A stretch of DNA of 64,000 bases from Hyperoodon ampullatus (GCA_949752795.1 OX457057.1:163922235-163986234); one strand, 5' to 3'. Positions 12,641-24,795 are shown, counted from the first letter of the stretch. Notes: generated by a model from the letters alone, not told the origin. Numbers and translations are program-made.

Positions 12641-13518
12641 TTTTTTTCTTCATTCTTTTTTTTTTTAATATCTTTATTGGAGTATAATTGCTTTACAATG
12701 TTGTGTTAGGTTCTGCTGTATAACAAAGTGAATCAGCTATACGTATAAATATATCCCCATATCCCCTCCCTCTTGCGTTTCCCTCCCACCCTCCCTATCC
12801 CACCCCTCTAGGTGGTTGCAAAGCACTGAGCTGATCTCCCTGTGCTATGCAGCTGCTTCCCACTAGCTATCTATTTTACATTTGGTAGTGTATATATGTC
12901 CATGCCACTCTCTCACTTTGTCCCAGCTTACCCTTCCCCCTCCCCGTGTCCTCAAATCCATTCTCTATGTCTGCGTCTTTTTTCCTGTCCTGCCCCTAGG
13001 TTCTTCAGAACGATTTTTTAGATTCCATATATATGTGTTAGCATACGGTACTTGTTTTTCTCTTTGTGACTTACTTCACTCTGTATGACAGACTCTAGGT
13101 CCATCCACCTCACTACAAATAACTCAATTTCGTTTCTTTTTATGTCTGAGTAATATTCCATTTGTATATATGTGCCACATCTTCTTTACCCATTTATCTC
13201 TCAATGGACACTTAGGTTGCTTCCATGTCCTGTCTATTGTAAATAGAGCTGCAATGAACATTGTGGTGCACGGCTCTTTTTGAATTATGGTTTTCTCAGG
13301 GTATACGCCCAGTAGTGGGATTGCTGGGTCATATGGTAATTCTATTTTTAGTTTTTTAAGGAACCTCCATATTGTTCTCCATAGTGACTGTATCAATTTA
13401 CATTCCCAACAAAAATGCAAGAGGGTTCCCTTTTCTCCACACCCTCTACAGCATATATTGTTTGTAGATTTATTGATGATGGCCGTTCTGACTGGTGCGA
13501 AGTGATACCTCATTGTAG

Positions 13519-13731
13519 GTTTTTTTTTTTTTTTTTTTTTTGTGGTATGCGGGCCTCTCACCCTGTGGCCTCTCCCGTTGTGGAGCACAGGCTCCAGACG
13601 CGCAGGCTCAGTGGCCATGGCTCACGGGCCCAGCCGCTCCACGGCACGTGGGATCCTCCCGGACCGGGGCACGAACCCGTGTCCCCTGCATCGGCAGGCG
13701 GACTCTCAACCACCGCGCCACCAGGGAAGCC
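13519..13731 (-). mobile_element. CHR-2-type SINE, antisense, in L1 ORF2
   Basis: T-run (tail) then the antisense CHR-2 body ending at the tRNA head 'gcgccaccagggaagcc'. Exact 11-bp target duplication cctcattgtag at 13508-13518 and 13732-13742, which also shows that the host L1 sequence was contiguous before insertion. Confidence 0.96.
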
Positions 13732-15482
13732 CCTCATTGTAGTTTTGATTTCCATTTCTCTAATGATTAGTGATGTTGAGCATCCTTTCATGTGTTTGTT
13801 GACAGTCTGTATATCTTCTTTGGAGAAATGTCTGTTTAGGTCTTCTGCCCATTTTTGGATTGGGTTGTTTGTTTTATTGATATTGAGCTGCATGAGCTGC
13901 TTGTATATTTTGGAGATTAATCCTTTGTCAGTTGCTTCATTTGCAAATATTTTCTCCCATTCTGAGGGGTGTCTTTTTGTCTTTTTTATGGTTTCCTTCG
14001 CTGTGCAAAAGCCTTTTAGTTTCATTAGGTCGCATTTGTTTATTTTTGTTTTTATTTCCATTTCTCTAGGAGGTGGGTCAAAAAGGATCTTGCTGTGATG
14101 TATGTCATAGAGTGTTCTGCCTATGTTTTCCTCTAAGAGTTTTATAGTGTCTGGCCTTACATTTAGGTCTTTAATCCATTCTGAGTTTATTTTTGTGTAT
14201 GGTGCTAGGGAGTGTTCTAATGTCATTCTTTTACATGTAGCTGTCCAGTTTTCCCAGCACCACTTATTGAAAAGGCTGTCTTTTCTCCGTTGTATACTCT
14301 TGCCTCCTTATCAAAAATAAGCTGACCATATGTGCGTGGCTTTCTCTCTGGTCTTCCTGTCCTGTTCCATTGATCTTTATTTCTGTTTTTGTGCCAGTAC
14401 CGTACTGTCTTGATTACTGTAGCCTTGTAGTATAGTCTGAAGTCCGGGAGCCTGATTCCTCCAGCTCCGTTTTTCTTTCTCAAGATTGCTTTGGCTATTT
14501 GGGATCTTTTGTGTTTCTATACAGATTGTTAAGTTTTTTGTTCTAGTTCTGTGAAAAATGCCATTGGTAGTTTGATAGGGATTGCATTGAATCTGTAGAT
14601 GGTTTTGGGTAGTATATTCATTTTCACAATGTTGATTCTTCCAGTCCAAGAACATGGTATATCTCTCCATCTGTTGGTATCATCTTTAATTTCTTTCATC
14701 AGTGTCTTATAGTTTTCTGCATATAGGTCATTTGTCTCCTTAGGTAAATTTATTCCTAGGTATTTTATTCTTTTTGTTGCAGTGGTAAATGGGAGTGTTT
14801 CCTTAATTTCTCTTTCAGATTTTTCATCATTAATGTATAGGAATGCAAGAGATTTCTGTGCATTAATTTTGTACCCTGCTACTTTACCAGATTCATTGAT
14901 TAGCTCTAGTAATTTTCTGGTAGCATCTTTAGGATTCCCTATATATAGTGTCATGTCATCTGCAAACAGTGACAGCTTTCCTTCTTCTTTTCCAATTTGG
15001 ATTCCTTTTATTTCTTTTTCTTCTCTGATTGCTGTGGCTAAAACTTCCAAAACTCTGTTGAATAATAGTGGTGAGAGTGGGCAACCTTGTCTTGTTCCTG
15101 ATCTTAGTGGAAATGGTTTCAGTTTTTCACCATTGAGAATGATGTTGGCTGTGGGTTTCTCATATATGGCCTTTATTATGTTGAGGTAGTTTCCCTCTTT
15201 GCCTACTTTCTGGAGAGTTTTTATCATAATTGGGTGTTGAATTTTGTCAGAAGCTTTTTCTACATCTCCTGAGATTATCATATGTTTTTTCTCCTTCAGT
15301 TTGTTAATATGGTGTATCACATCGATTGATTTTTGTATATTGAAGAATCCTTACACTCCTGGGATAAACCCCAGTTGGTCATGGTGTATGATTCTTTTAA
15401 TGTGCTGTTGGATTCTGTTTGCTAGTAGTTTGGTGAGGATTTTTGCATATATGTTCATCAGTGATATTGCCCTGTAGTTTTT

Positions 15483-15691
15483 TTTTTTTTTTTTTTTTTT
15501 TGCGGTACGCGGGCCTCTCACTGTTGTGGCCTCTCCCGTTGCGGAGCACAGGCTCCGGACGCACAGGCTCAGTGGCCATGGCTCACGGGCCCAGCTGCTC
15601 CGTGGCATGTGGGATCTTCCCGGACCGGGGCACAAACCCGCGTCCCCTGCATCGGCAGGCGGACTCTCGACCACTGCGCCACCAAGGAAGC
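15483..15691 (-). mobile_element. CHR-2-type SINE, antisense, in L1 ORF2
   Basis: Antisense short CHR-2 after a long T-run. Target duplication imperfect: cctgtagttttt from 15471 versus cctataattttc from 15692. Confidence 0.94.
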
Positions 15692-17316
15692 CCTATAATT
15701 TTCTTTTTTTGTGACATCTTCATCTCGTTGTGGTATCAGGTTGATGGTGGCCTCGTAGAATGAGTTTGGGAGTGTTTCTCCCTCTGCTATATTTTCGAAG
15801 AGTTTGAGAAGGATAGGTGTTAGCTCTTCTGTAAATGATGGAGTTCGCCTGTGAAGCCATCTGGTCCTGCGCTTTTGTTTTTGGAAGATTTTTAATCACA
15901 GTTTCAATTTCAGTGCCTGTGATTGGTCTGTTTATATTTTCTATTTCTTCCTGGTTCAGTCTCGGAAGGTTGTGCTATTCTAAGAATTTGTCCATTGCTT
16001 CCAGGTTGTCCATTTTATTGGCATATAGTTGCTTGTAGTAATCTCTCATGATCCTTTGTATTTCTGCAGTGTCAGTTGTTACTTCTCCTATTTCATTTCT
16101 AATTCTGTTGATATGAATATTCTCCCTTTTTTTCTTGATGAGTCTGTCTAATGGTTTATCAATTTTGTTTATCTTCTCAAAGAACCAGCTTTTAGTTTTA
16201 TTGACCTTTGCTGTTATTTTCTTCATTTCTTTTTCACTGACCTCTGATCTGATATTTATGCTTTCCTTCTGCTAACTTTGGTTTTTTTTTGTTCTTCTTT
16301 CTCTAATTGCTTTAGGTGTAAGCTTAGGTTGTTTATGTGAGATTTTACTTGTTTCTTGAGGTAGGATTTTATTGTTCTAAACTTCCCTCTTAGAACTGCT
16401 TTTGCTGCATCCCATAGGTTTTTGGCCAACGTGTTTCAAGGTATTTTTTTGATTTCCTCTTTGATTTCTTCAGTGACCACTTGGTTACTTAGTAGCGTAT
16501 TATTTAGCCTCCTTTTGTTTGTATTTTTTACAGTTTTCTTCCTGTAATTAATATCTCGTCTGATAGCGTTGTGGTCAGAAAAGGTACTTGATATTATATC
16601 AATTTTCTTAAATTTACGAAGGCTTGATTTGTGACCCAAGACATGATATATCTTGGAGAATGTTGCATGAGCACTTGAGAAGAAAGTGTATTCTGTTGTT
16701 TGGGGATGGAATGTCCTATAAATATCAATTAAGTCCATCTTGTCTAATGTGTTATTTAAAGCTTGTGTTTCATAATTTATTTTAATTTTGGTTGATCTGT
16801 CCATTGGTGAAAGTGGGGTGTTAAAGTCCTCTAATATTTTTGTGTTACTTTCAATTTCCCCTTTTATGGCTGTTAGCATTTGCCTTTCTTATTGAGGTGC
16901 TCCTCTGTTGGGTGCGTAAGTATTTACAATTGTTATATCTTCTTTTTGGATTGATCCCTTGATCATTATGTAGTGTCCTTCTTTGTCTCTTGTAATAGTC
17001 TTTATTTTAAAGTCTATTTTGTCTAATATGAGAATTGCTACTACAGCTCTCTTTTGATTTTCATTTGCATGGAATATCTTTTTTCCATCCCCTCACTCTC
17101 CGTCTGTATGTGTCCCTAGGTCTGAAGTGGGTCTCTTGTAGACAGCATATATACGGGTCTTCTTTTTGTGTCCATTCAGCCAGTGTATGACTTTTGGTTG
17201 GAGCATTTAATCCATTTACATTTAAGGTAATTATCAATATTTATGTTCCTATGACCATTTTCTTAATTGTTTTGGGTTTGTTATTGTAGGTCTTTTCCTT
17301 CTCTTGTGTTTCCTGC

Positions 17317-18420
17317 CTAGAGAAGTTCCTTTAGCATTTGTTGTAAAGCTGGTTTGATGGTGCTGAATTCTCTGTTTTTGGTTGTCTGTAAGGGTTTTAA
17401 TTTCTCTGTCAAATCGGAATCAGATCGTTGCTGGGGATAGTCATCTTGGTTGTAAGTTTTTCCCTTTCATCACTTTTAATATGTCCTGCCACTCCCTTCT
17501 GGCTTGCAGAGTTTCTGCTGAAAGATCAGCTGTTAACCTTATGGGGATCCCCTTGTATATTATCTGTTGCTTTTCCCTTGCTGCTTTTAGTATTTTTTCT
17601 TTGTATTTAATTTTTGATAGTTTGATTAACATGTGTCTTGGCGTGTTTCTCCTTGGATTTATCCTGTATGGGACTCTGTGCACTTCCTGGACTTGATTGA
17701 CTATTTCCTTTCCCACATTAGGGAATTTTTCAACTATAATCTCTTCAAATATTTTCAGTCCCTTTCTTTTTCTCTTCTTCTTCTGGGACCCTTATAATTC
17801 GAATGTTGGTATGTTTAATGTTGTCCCAGAGGTCTCAGAGACTGTCCTCAGTTCTTTTCATTCTTTTTTCTTTATTCTGCTCTGTGGTAATTATTTCCCC
17901 TATTTTATCTTCCAGGTCACTTATCTGTTCTTCTGCCTCAGTTATTCTGCTATTGATTCCTTCTAGAGAATTTTTAATTTCATTTATTGTCTTGTTCATC
18001 GTTGTTTGTTTGCTCTTTACCTCTATGTCCTTTTTTTTTTTTTTTTGCCATACGCGGGCCTCTCACCATTGTGGCCTCTCCCGTTGCGGAGCACAGGCTC
18101 CGGACGCGCAGGCCCAGCGGCCACGGCTCACGGGCCCAGCCTCTCCGCGGCATGTGGGATCCTCCCAGACCGGGGCACGAACCCGTGTCCCCTGCATCGG
18201 CAGGCGGACTCCCAACCAGTGCGCCACCAGGGAAGCCCTCTATGTCCTTTTTAAACGTTCCTTGTATTTTCTCCATTCTAGTTCCATGATTTTGGATCAT
18301 CTTTACTATCATTACTCTGAATTCTTTTTCTGGTAGACTGCCTATTTCCTCTTCCTTTGTTTGGTCTGGTGGGTTTTTACTTTGCTCTTTCATCTGCTGT
18401 GTATTTCTCTGTCTTCTCAT
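17317..18420 (-). pseudogene. L1 ORF1 (RNA-binding protein), decayed
   Basis: ATG at 18420. The N-terminus reads MRRQRNTQQMKEQ then the conserved EEEIGSLPEKEFRVMIVKMI. The C-terminal domain is at about 17441-17716 (RHMLIKLSKIKYKEKILKAAREK, here split: HMLIKLSKIKYKEKILKAA, then LQARREWQDILKVMKGKNLQ). It is interrupted by a CHR-2 SINE at 18031-18237 and by a TGA at 17441-17443. The frame continues without shift to the usual stop at 17317. Confidence 0.9.
18031..18237 (-). mobile_element. CHR-2-type SINE, antisense, in L1 ORF1
   Basis: Antisense short CHR-2. Exact target duplication ctctatgtccttttt beginning at 18021 and again at 18238. Confidence 0.96.
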
Positions 18421-20478
18421 TTTGCTTAACTTACTATTTGGGGTCTCCTTTTTGCAGGTTGCAGGTTTGTAGTTCCTGTTGTTTTTGGTGTCTGCCCCCA
18501 GTGGGTAAGGTTGTTTCAGTGGGTTGTGTATGCTTCCTGGTCAAGTGTACTGGTGCCTGTGTTCTGATGAATGAGGCTGGATCTTGTCTTTCTGGTGGTC
18601 AGGACTGTGTCTGGTGGTGTGTTTTGGGGTGTCTGTGAACTTATTATGATTTTAGGCTGCGTCTCTGCTAATGGGTGGGGTTGTGTTCCTGTTGTGCTAG
18701 GTGTTTTGCATGAGGCATGCAGCACTGGAGCTTTTTGGCCGTTTGGTGGAGGTGGGTCTTAGAGCCGAGACGGAGATTTCTGGGAGAGCTCTCGACGATT
18801 GATATTACATGGGGCTGGGAGGTCATTGGTGGTCCAATATCCTGAACATGGCTCTCCCACCTCAGATGCTTAGGCCTGACATCAGGCCAGAGCACCAAGA
18901 CCCTGTTAGCCATACATCTCTGAAGAAAAGGGTGAAAATAAGAAGGAAAAATATTAAAATTAAAATTAAAAAATAATAAATAATAAATTAAATTATTAAC
19001 ATAAAAAATAATAATACTTAAAAAAAGAGCAACCAAACCAATAAACAAATCCACCAATGATAAGAAGCCCTGAAAACTAAACTAAGATAAACATAAAAAT
19101 CAGAAACAAATCAGTAGCATATGGCAAACCCCAAGTCTACAGTTGCTCCCAAGGTCCACCACCTCAATTTTGGGACGGTATGTTTTCTATTCAGGTATTC
19201 CAAGATGCAGTGTACATCAAGTTGATTGTTGGGATTTAATCTGCTGCTCCTGAGGCTGCATGGAGAAGTTTCCCTTTCTCTTCTTTGTTCGCACAGCTCC
19301 TGGGGTTCAGCTTTGGGTTTGGCCCCACCTCTGCGTGTAGGTCGCCCTCAGGCATCTTTTCCCCACTCCAACAAGAGGGGGTTCAAGCAGTGGTTGTTTA
19401 GGGGTCTCTTGTTTCCTCAGGTCGTGGAGAGGGAGGGGTACTGTAGTCATAACTGGAATGCGGGGTGAACCTGTGGCGGCAGAGGCTGGCGTGACGTTGC
19501 AACTGCCTGAGGCATGCCATGTGTTCTCCCAGGGAAGTTGTCCCTGGATAACAGGCCCCTGGCAGTGGCGGGCTGCACAGGCTCCTGGAGGGGGGTGGGG
19601 GTGTTTGGATAGTGACCTGTGCTTGCACACAGGATTCTTGGTGGCTGCGGCAGCCACTAAGGTTTTCATGCCTGTCTCTGGGGTCCGTGCTGATAGCTGT
19701 GGCTCATGCCTGTCTCTGGGGTCCGTGCTGATAGCCGTGGCTCATGCATGTCTCTGGGGTCCGTGCTGATAGCTGTGGCTCATGCCTGTCTCTGGAGCTT
19801 GTTTAGGCGGTGCTCTGCTTTCTGTGGGCAGACGGGGAAGGAATCGCCTCTCCTCACGCACCCCGAAACAATGGTCTCTTGCCTCTTCGGCAAGTCCAGA
19901 CTTTTTCCCGGACTCCCTCCCGGCTAGCTGTGGCACACTAGCCCCCTCAGGCTGTCTTCACACAGTGAACCCCAGTCCTCTCCCTTGGATCTGACCTCCG
20001 AAGCCCACGCCTCATCTCCCAGCCCCCACCTGCCCCAGTGGGTGAGCACACAAGTGTCTCAGGCTGGTGAGTGCTGGTCAACACCGATCCTCTGTGCGGG
20101 AATCTCTCCGCTTTGCCCTCCACACCCCTGTTGCTGCGCTCTCCTCCGCTACTCCGAGGCTTTCCCCCTTCCACCGCCACCTCCCCCCCCGCCCCATCTC
20201 CACCAGTGAAGGGGCTTCCTAGTGTGTGGAAACTTTTCCTCCTTCACAGCTCCCTCCCAAGGTGCAGGTCCCGTCCCTATTCTTTTGTTTCTCTTTTTTC
20301 TTTTTGCTCTACCCAGGTACATGGGTATTTTCTTGCCTTTTGGGAAGTCTGAGGTCTTCTGCCACTGTTCAGTAGGTGTTCAGTAGGAGTTGTTCCACTT
20401 GTAGATGTATCTTTGATGTATTTGTGGGGAGGAAATTTATGTGCACATCTTACTCCTCTGCCGTCTTGAAGGTCCCCC
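18421..20478 (-). other. L1 5' UTR / internal promoter region
   Basis: Two-kilobase leader of the near-full-length L1. From the ORF1 side it holds an A/T-rich block (18925-19090), then a GC- and CpG-richer half (19430-20240) with the 38-bp minisatellite, ending at the conserved start 'gccgtcttgaaggtccccc'. L1 5' UTRs carry an internal Pol II promoter; activity of this copy is unknown. Confidence 0.75.
19667..19798. repeat. 38-bp minisatellite in L1 5' UTR (3.5 copies)
   Basis: Period exactly 38 bp: copies start at 19667, 19705 and 19743, with a partial copy at 19781. Each begins 'catgcctgtctctggggtcc' and ends 'gctgtggct'; copies differ at only one or two bases. The period is not a multiple of three. 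Confidence 0.95.
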
Positions 20479-20619
20479 TTCCACTAATTTTCTTAGATAC
20501 TTAGTTACTTAGGTCAGCATCTTTACCGCCTCACCCCCCAGTGAAGTTGCTTCATGTATTTAAGATACAGTTAGTGTTTTGTCACTTTCTGCATTCCATC
20601 CTGGAATCACCAAACCCCC

Positions 20620-21115
20620 TAAATGTTTTCTTTTCTCTTAATTTGTAAACTTCAATGTTGGCTCTCTGTGCTCTACAGTTCTATGGGTTTTTAACAAATA
20701 TACACGGTCATATATCCACAATTATATTATCATACAAAATAGTTTTACTGCCCTACAAAATTCTTCACTCTTCGCCTATTCATCCCTTCCTTCATTACTC
20801 CAAACTCTGGCAACCGCTGAGCTTTTACTCTCACTATTGTTTTGCCTCTTCCAGAATGTCATGTAGTTGGAATTACACAGTATGTGGCCTTTTCAGACTT
20901 GCCCCTTTCACTTAGCATTATGCATTTAAGATTCATTCATATGTTTTTTTATGGCTTGTTAGCTCATTTGTTTTAGTGCTGAATAATATTATATGGTGTG
21001 GATGTACCACAGTTTGTTTATCCATTCACCTATTGAAAGGCATATTGGTTGCTTCCAGTTTTTAACAATTAAGAATAATAGTGCTATAAATATTAGCATA
21101 TGTCTTTTTTGTGTG
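20620..21115 (-). mobile_element. Old L1M LINE 3' fragment, antisense
   Basis: Antisense L1M features in order: 'tctatgggtttttaacaaat', 'gccctacaaaattcttcact', 'tgcctcttccagaatgtcat', 'gtaccacagtttgtttatcc', 'ggttgcttccagttttt'. Possibly the continuation of the L1M at 12255-12640 split by the younger L1. Confidence 0.75.
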
Positions 21116-21349
21116 CTGGCTTTTTTGTTTTGTTTTGTTTTTGTAATCTCAGTGGAGAGATTTGAGTTAATCATACACCTGAATCCAAAATGTATTTTAT
21201 CATAGGTCTGTGAAAGCCTTCCTCTTTCCAGTGGCTCACTTGTTTGTTTGTTTCTCTTTATCCTTACCTCCAATTTCCAGCTGACCTTCCTCACAGGCCA
21301 ACACTCTAATTTTTCCAATATGTATCTTTTTTTAAACATGTTCTTGTGA

Positions 21350-22190
21350 AATGTGAATAGTTTTTTGTGTGCTCATGTTATTTTTACTTTAACTAAATGA
21401 TGATGTGATATAATGACATTCTGATTCTTACTGTTTTCAGCCAGCACTCTATTTTAAGATCCACTCATGTTACTATGTGTGACTATAACCCAACACTGTA
21501 CTGTCCAATTAAATTTCTGCAGAAATGATAATGTCCTATATTTGCCTTATTCAGTATGGTAGTCCCTAGCCACATGTGGCTCTTTTGCACTTGAAATTTA
21601 GCTAGTGCTTCTAAGGAACCAAATTTGTTCTTAAAAAAAATTTAAGTAATTAATGTTTAAATAACCTCATGTGGCTAGTGGCTATGATGTTGAAAGTGCA
21701 TATATAGAACATTTCCACCATTGCAGAAAGGATGACTGGACAGAGAAGGTCTAGCATTCCATGAGGGGCATCTTCCCCATTTTACCAATCCATTCAGTGA
21801 TGTATGCCTAGATTGCCTCCAGCTCCACATTCCTATAAATAATGCTGCAGTAACCATTTTTATAGATATTTCCTCAAGGATCATTGTGAAAGTTTCTCTG
21901 GGATATACAGCAGGAGTAGAATTGCTGGTTCATAAAGATTATGTACACTTAATTTGACTAAGTACTGTCAGATTGTGCTCAGAATGGCTGCCCTGGTGTA
22001 CACTCTCATCAGTGGTACTTGAGAGTTCCTATATCCCCATACTATCAACACTTGGCATTGTCCAGTGTTCTCATTTTTGTCAATCCACTACGTGTAAAGT
22101 GATGTCTCATTGTGTGATTTCACTCTGCATTTTTAGCAGCACTTTAAAATACTAAGGCACTTATCCCCTTGATTGAAAGTCTGTGTACTT
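21350..22190 (-). mobile_element. Old L1M LINE fragment, antisense, hosting MER5A
   Basis: From 21745 on: 'tcctataaataatgctgcag', 'agtagaattgctggttcata', 'ttggcattgtccagtgttct' and 'gtgatgtctcattgtgtgat' are antisense L1 ORF2 3' end. The part before 21494 fits the same element, so MER5A sits inside it. Confidence 0.7.
21494..21744. mobile_element. MER5A non-autonomous hAT-Charlie DNA transposon
   Basis: Starts 'cactgtactgtccaatt' and ends 'tgactggacag', the diverged inverted termini of MER5A (consensus CAGTGCTGTCCAAT...ATTGGACAGCGCTG). The internal marker 'ccacatgtggct' occurs near 21570, and 'ctcatgtggctagtggctat' at about 21667 followed by 'agaacatttccaccattgca'. Confidence 0.85.
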
Positions 22191-23097
22191 TTAATGGCCT
22201 TGACTGATGACTTCAGATTGTCCTGTCCTCCTCTAGATATCTACTTTTCCTCCAAATATGAATTCTGAGAATTAAAATTCTCTCTCACTCATTTTTCCCC
22301 ATCGTAATCTCATCCTGTGCCTTGGCCTTATTCTCCTTCCCATGTCCCTTCTCCTTTCCTTTCTAGCGTTCTCTGGATGGCTCTTTTTAGTCTAGCACTA
22401 ATCATAGGTATAACCTGAAAAGGTTCAATGGCAAAGAGTGGCTACTTTATTGAAAAGTATCCTTCTGGGCACTTTCTCAGAATGTTCCCCAGTGTGTGGG
22501 AGGAGTGGCCATTTCCTATTTTCTTCACTGATGCTTCTATATCAAGTGTTCTTAGCCTTAGGACCATGTATGGGCTCCAGAGTCTATTGTGTATAAACTT
22601 TATGTGTAAGTGCAATTTCTTAGAAAGTGAGTCCATAGCTTAAATCAGATTTGAAAGGGGGTACTATAAGTAGGAAAGGGGTTAACCTTCTGGAACAAAG
22701 ATACCTTAATAACATGACTTAAAGAAGAAAAGTTTGCTCTCAGATGATGACAGTTCCAAGGTGAGTGGTTGAGTTTGGAAGGGCAGCTGCACTCCCTGCA
22801 GTTGTTCAGAAATCCAGAATCCTTTCATCTTGTTGTTCTGCCAACCTCCAAGGCTTTATCCTGTTCCACACGTGAAAGCAGGCTCACCAGCCTGTGTGTT
22901 TTAGCTCACACGAAGGAGAAGGGCAGAAGTCCTGGGTAACAATTTTCATAGTTTTTTTTTTTTTTTAATTTAAGCAAATGAAGCAAAAATTGTACATATC
23001 CTGCCTACTCCCATGTCATTGTTTACATAGGCCAAATCTTGGCAAATAATGCTGGGAAATACATCCTTAGCTGGGTGGCCATGTGCTCAAGTTAAAT
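22191..23097. other. Intron, single-copy-looking
   Basis: No recognised transposon or exon. A T16 run lies at about 22952-22966. Confidence 0.35.
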
Positions 23098-23197
23098 GAG
23101 AGAGAGAGACAGACAGAGGGCGAGAGAGAAGAAGAAGGAGTCGGAGGGGGAAGGGAAGGAGGAGGAGCAGGGGTGGGGAAGGAGGGCAAGGTAAGGC
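23098..23197 (+). repeat. GA-rich low-complexity tract
   Basis: Hundred-base almost pure purine stretch (GAGA, GAAGAAGGAG, GGAGGAGGAG). The implied peptide is low-complexity and not a gene. Confidence 0.85.
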
Positions 23198-23308
23198 AAA
23201 GATTTTGGGGGACATTAGCAGTCTTTGTCACAAGGATCTCAAAAAAGTTAAGAACCTCCCTTTTAGACCATACAATTCTACTCTCCTTTCAGGAAACACC
23301 TCCTTTTT

Positions 23309-23599
23309 AAAAATAATTAATTAATTTATTTATTTTTGCTGTGTTGGATCTTCGTTTCTGTGCGAGGGCTTTCTCTAGTTGTGGCAAGCGGGGGCCACTC
23401 TTCATCGCGGTGCGCAGGCCTCTCACTATCGTGGCCTCTCTTGTTGAGGAGTACAGGCTCCAGATGCGCAGGCTCAGTAGTTGTGGCTCACGGGCCCAGT
23501 TGCTCCGCGGCATGTGGGATCTTCCCAGACCAGGGCTCGAACCCATGTCCCCTGCATTAGCAGGCAGACTCTCAACCACTGCGCCACCAGGGAAGCCCC
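23309..23599 (-). mobile_element. Intermediate CHR-type SINE, antisense
   Basis: The tail-side half resembles long CHR-1 ('ttctctagttgtggcaagcg') while the head-side half is CHR-2-like ('ggctcacgggcccag'). Exact 14-bp target duplication aacacctccttttt at 23295-23308 and 23600-23613. Confidence 0.95.
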
Positions 23600-23755
23600 A
23601 ACACCTCCTTTTTGGAAGTACACACCTTCGGGTTCATCACCCTCTGCCCCTCCTAGTTGTCTCCAGGTATCAGCTTCCAGGCCTTTCACTAATGAGCTTG
23701 GCACTGCCCCTCTGGTTTTGCTCTCTTTACCCAAGGCCATGTAGACCTGGTTCAA

Positions 23756-23944
23756 CATACCTATTCTTAAAGGACAAGATAGTAGATATTTTAGGCTTTT
23801 CAGGCCATGTCATCTCCATTGCAACTACTCAGATATATCTTTGTAGCAGAAAAGCAGCCATAGACAATATGTCAATAAGTGGCTATGGCTCTGTTCCATA
23901 AAAATAGGCAAGTGGCCCACAGACCACAGTTTGTCAACCCCTGA
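23756..23944. mobile_element. Charlie7-like non-autonomous hAT element
   Basis: Matches the remembered hAT-Charlie MITE pattern: 'aaaggacaagatagtagata', 'ttttaggcttttcaggccat', 'agcagccatagacaatatgt', ending 'cacagtttgtcaacccctga'. The exact family name is uncertain. Confidence 0.65.
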
Positions 23945-24689
23945 TACAGACAATGCATCCAATTTCCTACTTTAGAATTCCTCGACTCCTATAACTCCAT
24001 TGACCAACAAAACTCCACTTGATTCACCCATAACTTTGGTCACAACCCCTCATCCCCAGAACTCTCCAACTCTGAAACTGGTCCTAGTCAGACCACAAAT
24101 TCTTCTTTCCAGCTCTCATGCTCTCCTGTTCCCTTTGACTGATCTCTGGTCCTTTGAAATTCACCATTTCATTGACCTTTTTATTTCCCCCATGTCTATT
24201 AGAATGTTTCTGGCATCTCCTCCTTTTCCTGAAGTACCTTTTGATCAGAATCCTCAATTTCATTGCTTCCTGTCATTATACAGCATCTACCAGTTGAATG
24301 TCCAAATGTAGATCAATTCCCCTAAATCCACATGCTTTACTTGTATCCACAGACTGAGTGCTGAGATCTGTGTATAAATATTCCCTTTTGCATGGATTTG
24401 AGGTACTATAAATATCTAGGTTCTAATCTCAGTTTGGTCCTAAACGTTGCTTATTAATTTTTATTGTCCTTGACAAACCTCTCTTTTCATTGCCCTCAGT
24501 GACCATCTCAAACCTTTAATAAGACAATTAAGCTCCCAACTTAATATCTACATCTTTACACTTAGCATAAGACCTTGCCTCATAACTTTACCTAAAATAT
24601 TGAGACTATCAAGCATACTTTCTATACATCCCAACTCTCAAATTTGTAGACCCACTTCCATACTCCTTCTTACCTTCTCATCTCCAACT

Positions 24690-24795
24690 TCCAGTGTTTT
24701 TTGAGCAGCTGCTAAGCACCAGTCATGATACTAGGCTCTCAGGATGCAATGAGAAATAAAAAAGACGCAATCCTGTCTTTATAGAACCAAGAATT
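24690..24795 (-). repeat. L2 LINE 3'-end remnant, antisense
   Basis: 'tgagcagctgctaagcacca' through 'aggatgcaatgagaaataaa' corresponds to the reverse complement of the L2 3' UTR (consensus: ttattgagcacctactatgtgccaggcactg...). Confidence 0.6.

Larger units (their letters stand above)
12970..17258 (-). pseudogene. L1 ORF2 (endonuclease / reverse transcriptase), decayed
   Basis: Starts at ATG 17258 and runs leftwards. The sixth codon is already TAA (17241-17243). The APE-type endonuclease motif SDHNAIRRDI is visible near 16580. The reverse-transcriptase catalytic box LFADDM is near 14960, within a stretch open from 14529 to 15320. The cysteine-rich C-terminal part ([14 protein letters not shown]) is near 13420. 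CHR-2 SINEs interrupt it at 13519-13731 and 15483-15691. An extra T near 13160 shifts the C-terminal frame relative to the second L1 copy. Non-functional. Confidence 0.9.
12652..20478 (-). mobile_element. L1 LINE, near full length, antisense to ASTN1
   Basis: A cetartiodactyl-type L1. Its 5' end at 20478 begins (- strand) with the GGGGGACCTTCAAGACGG start typical of intact L1 5' UTRs. It has a ~2.05 kb 5' UTR (18421-20478), ORF1 (17317-18420), a short intergenic gap, ORF2 (about 12970-17258), a 3' UTR and an A-rich tail (T-run near 12656-12666). Three CHR-2 SINEs split it (13519-13731, 15483-15691, 18031-18237). Length without SINEs is about 7.2 kb. Both ORFs are broken by stops and frameshifts, so it is not mobile. 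No clear target-site duplication was found. It appears to sit within or between older L1M pieces (12255-12640 and 20620-21115). Confidence 0.93.

Noticed and set aside
13415..14098. 227-codon + strand frame
   Set aside because: It runs through an antisense CHR-2 SINE and antisense L1 ORF2; not a gene.
17803..18336. 177-codon + strand frame
   Set aside because: Antisense of L1 ORF1 plus a SINE.
23341..23901. 186-codon + strand frame
   Set aside because: Composed of an antisense CHR SINE followed by a hAT MITE.
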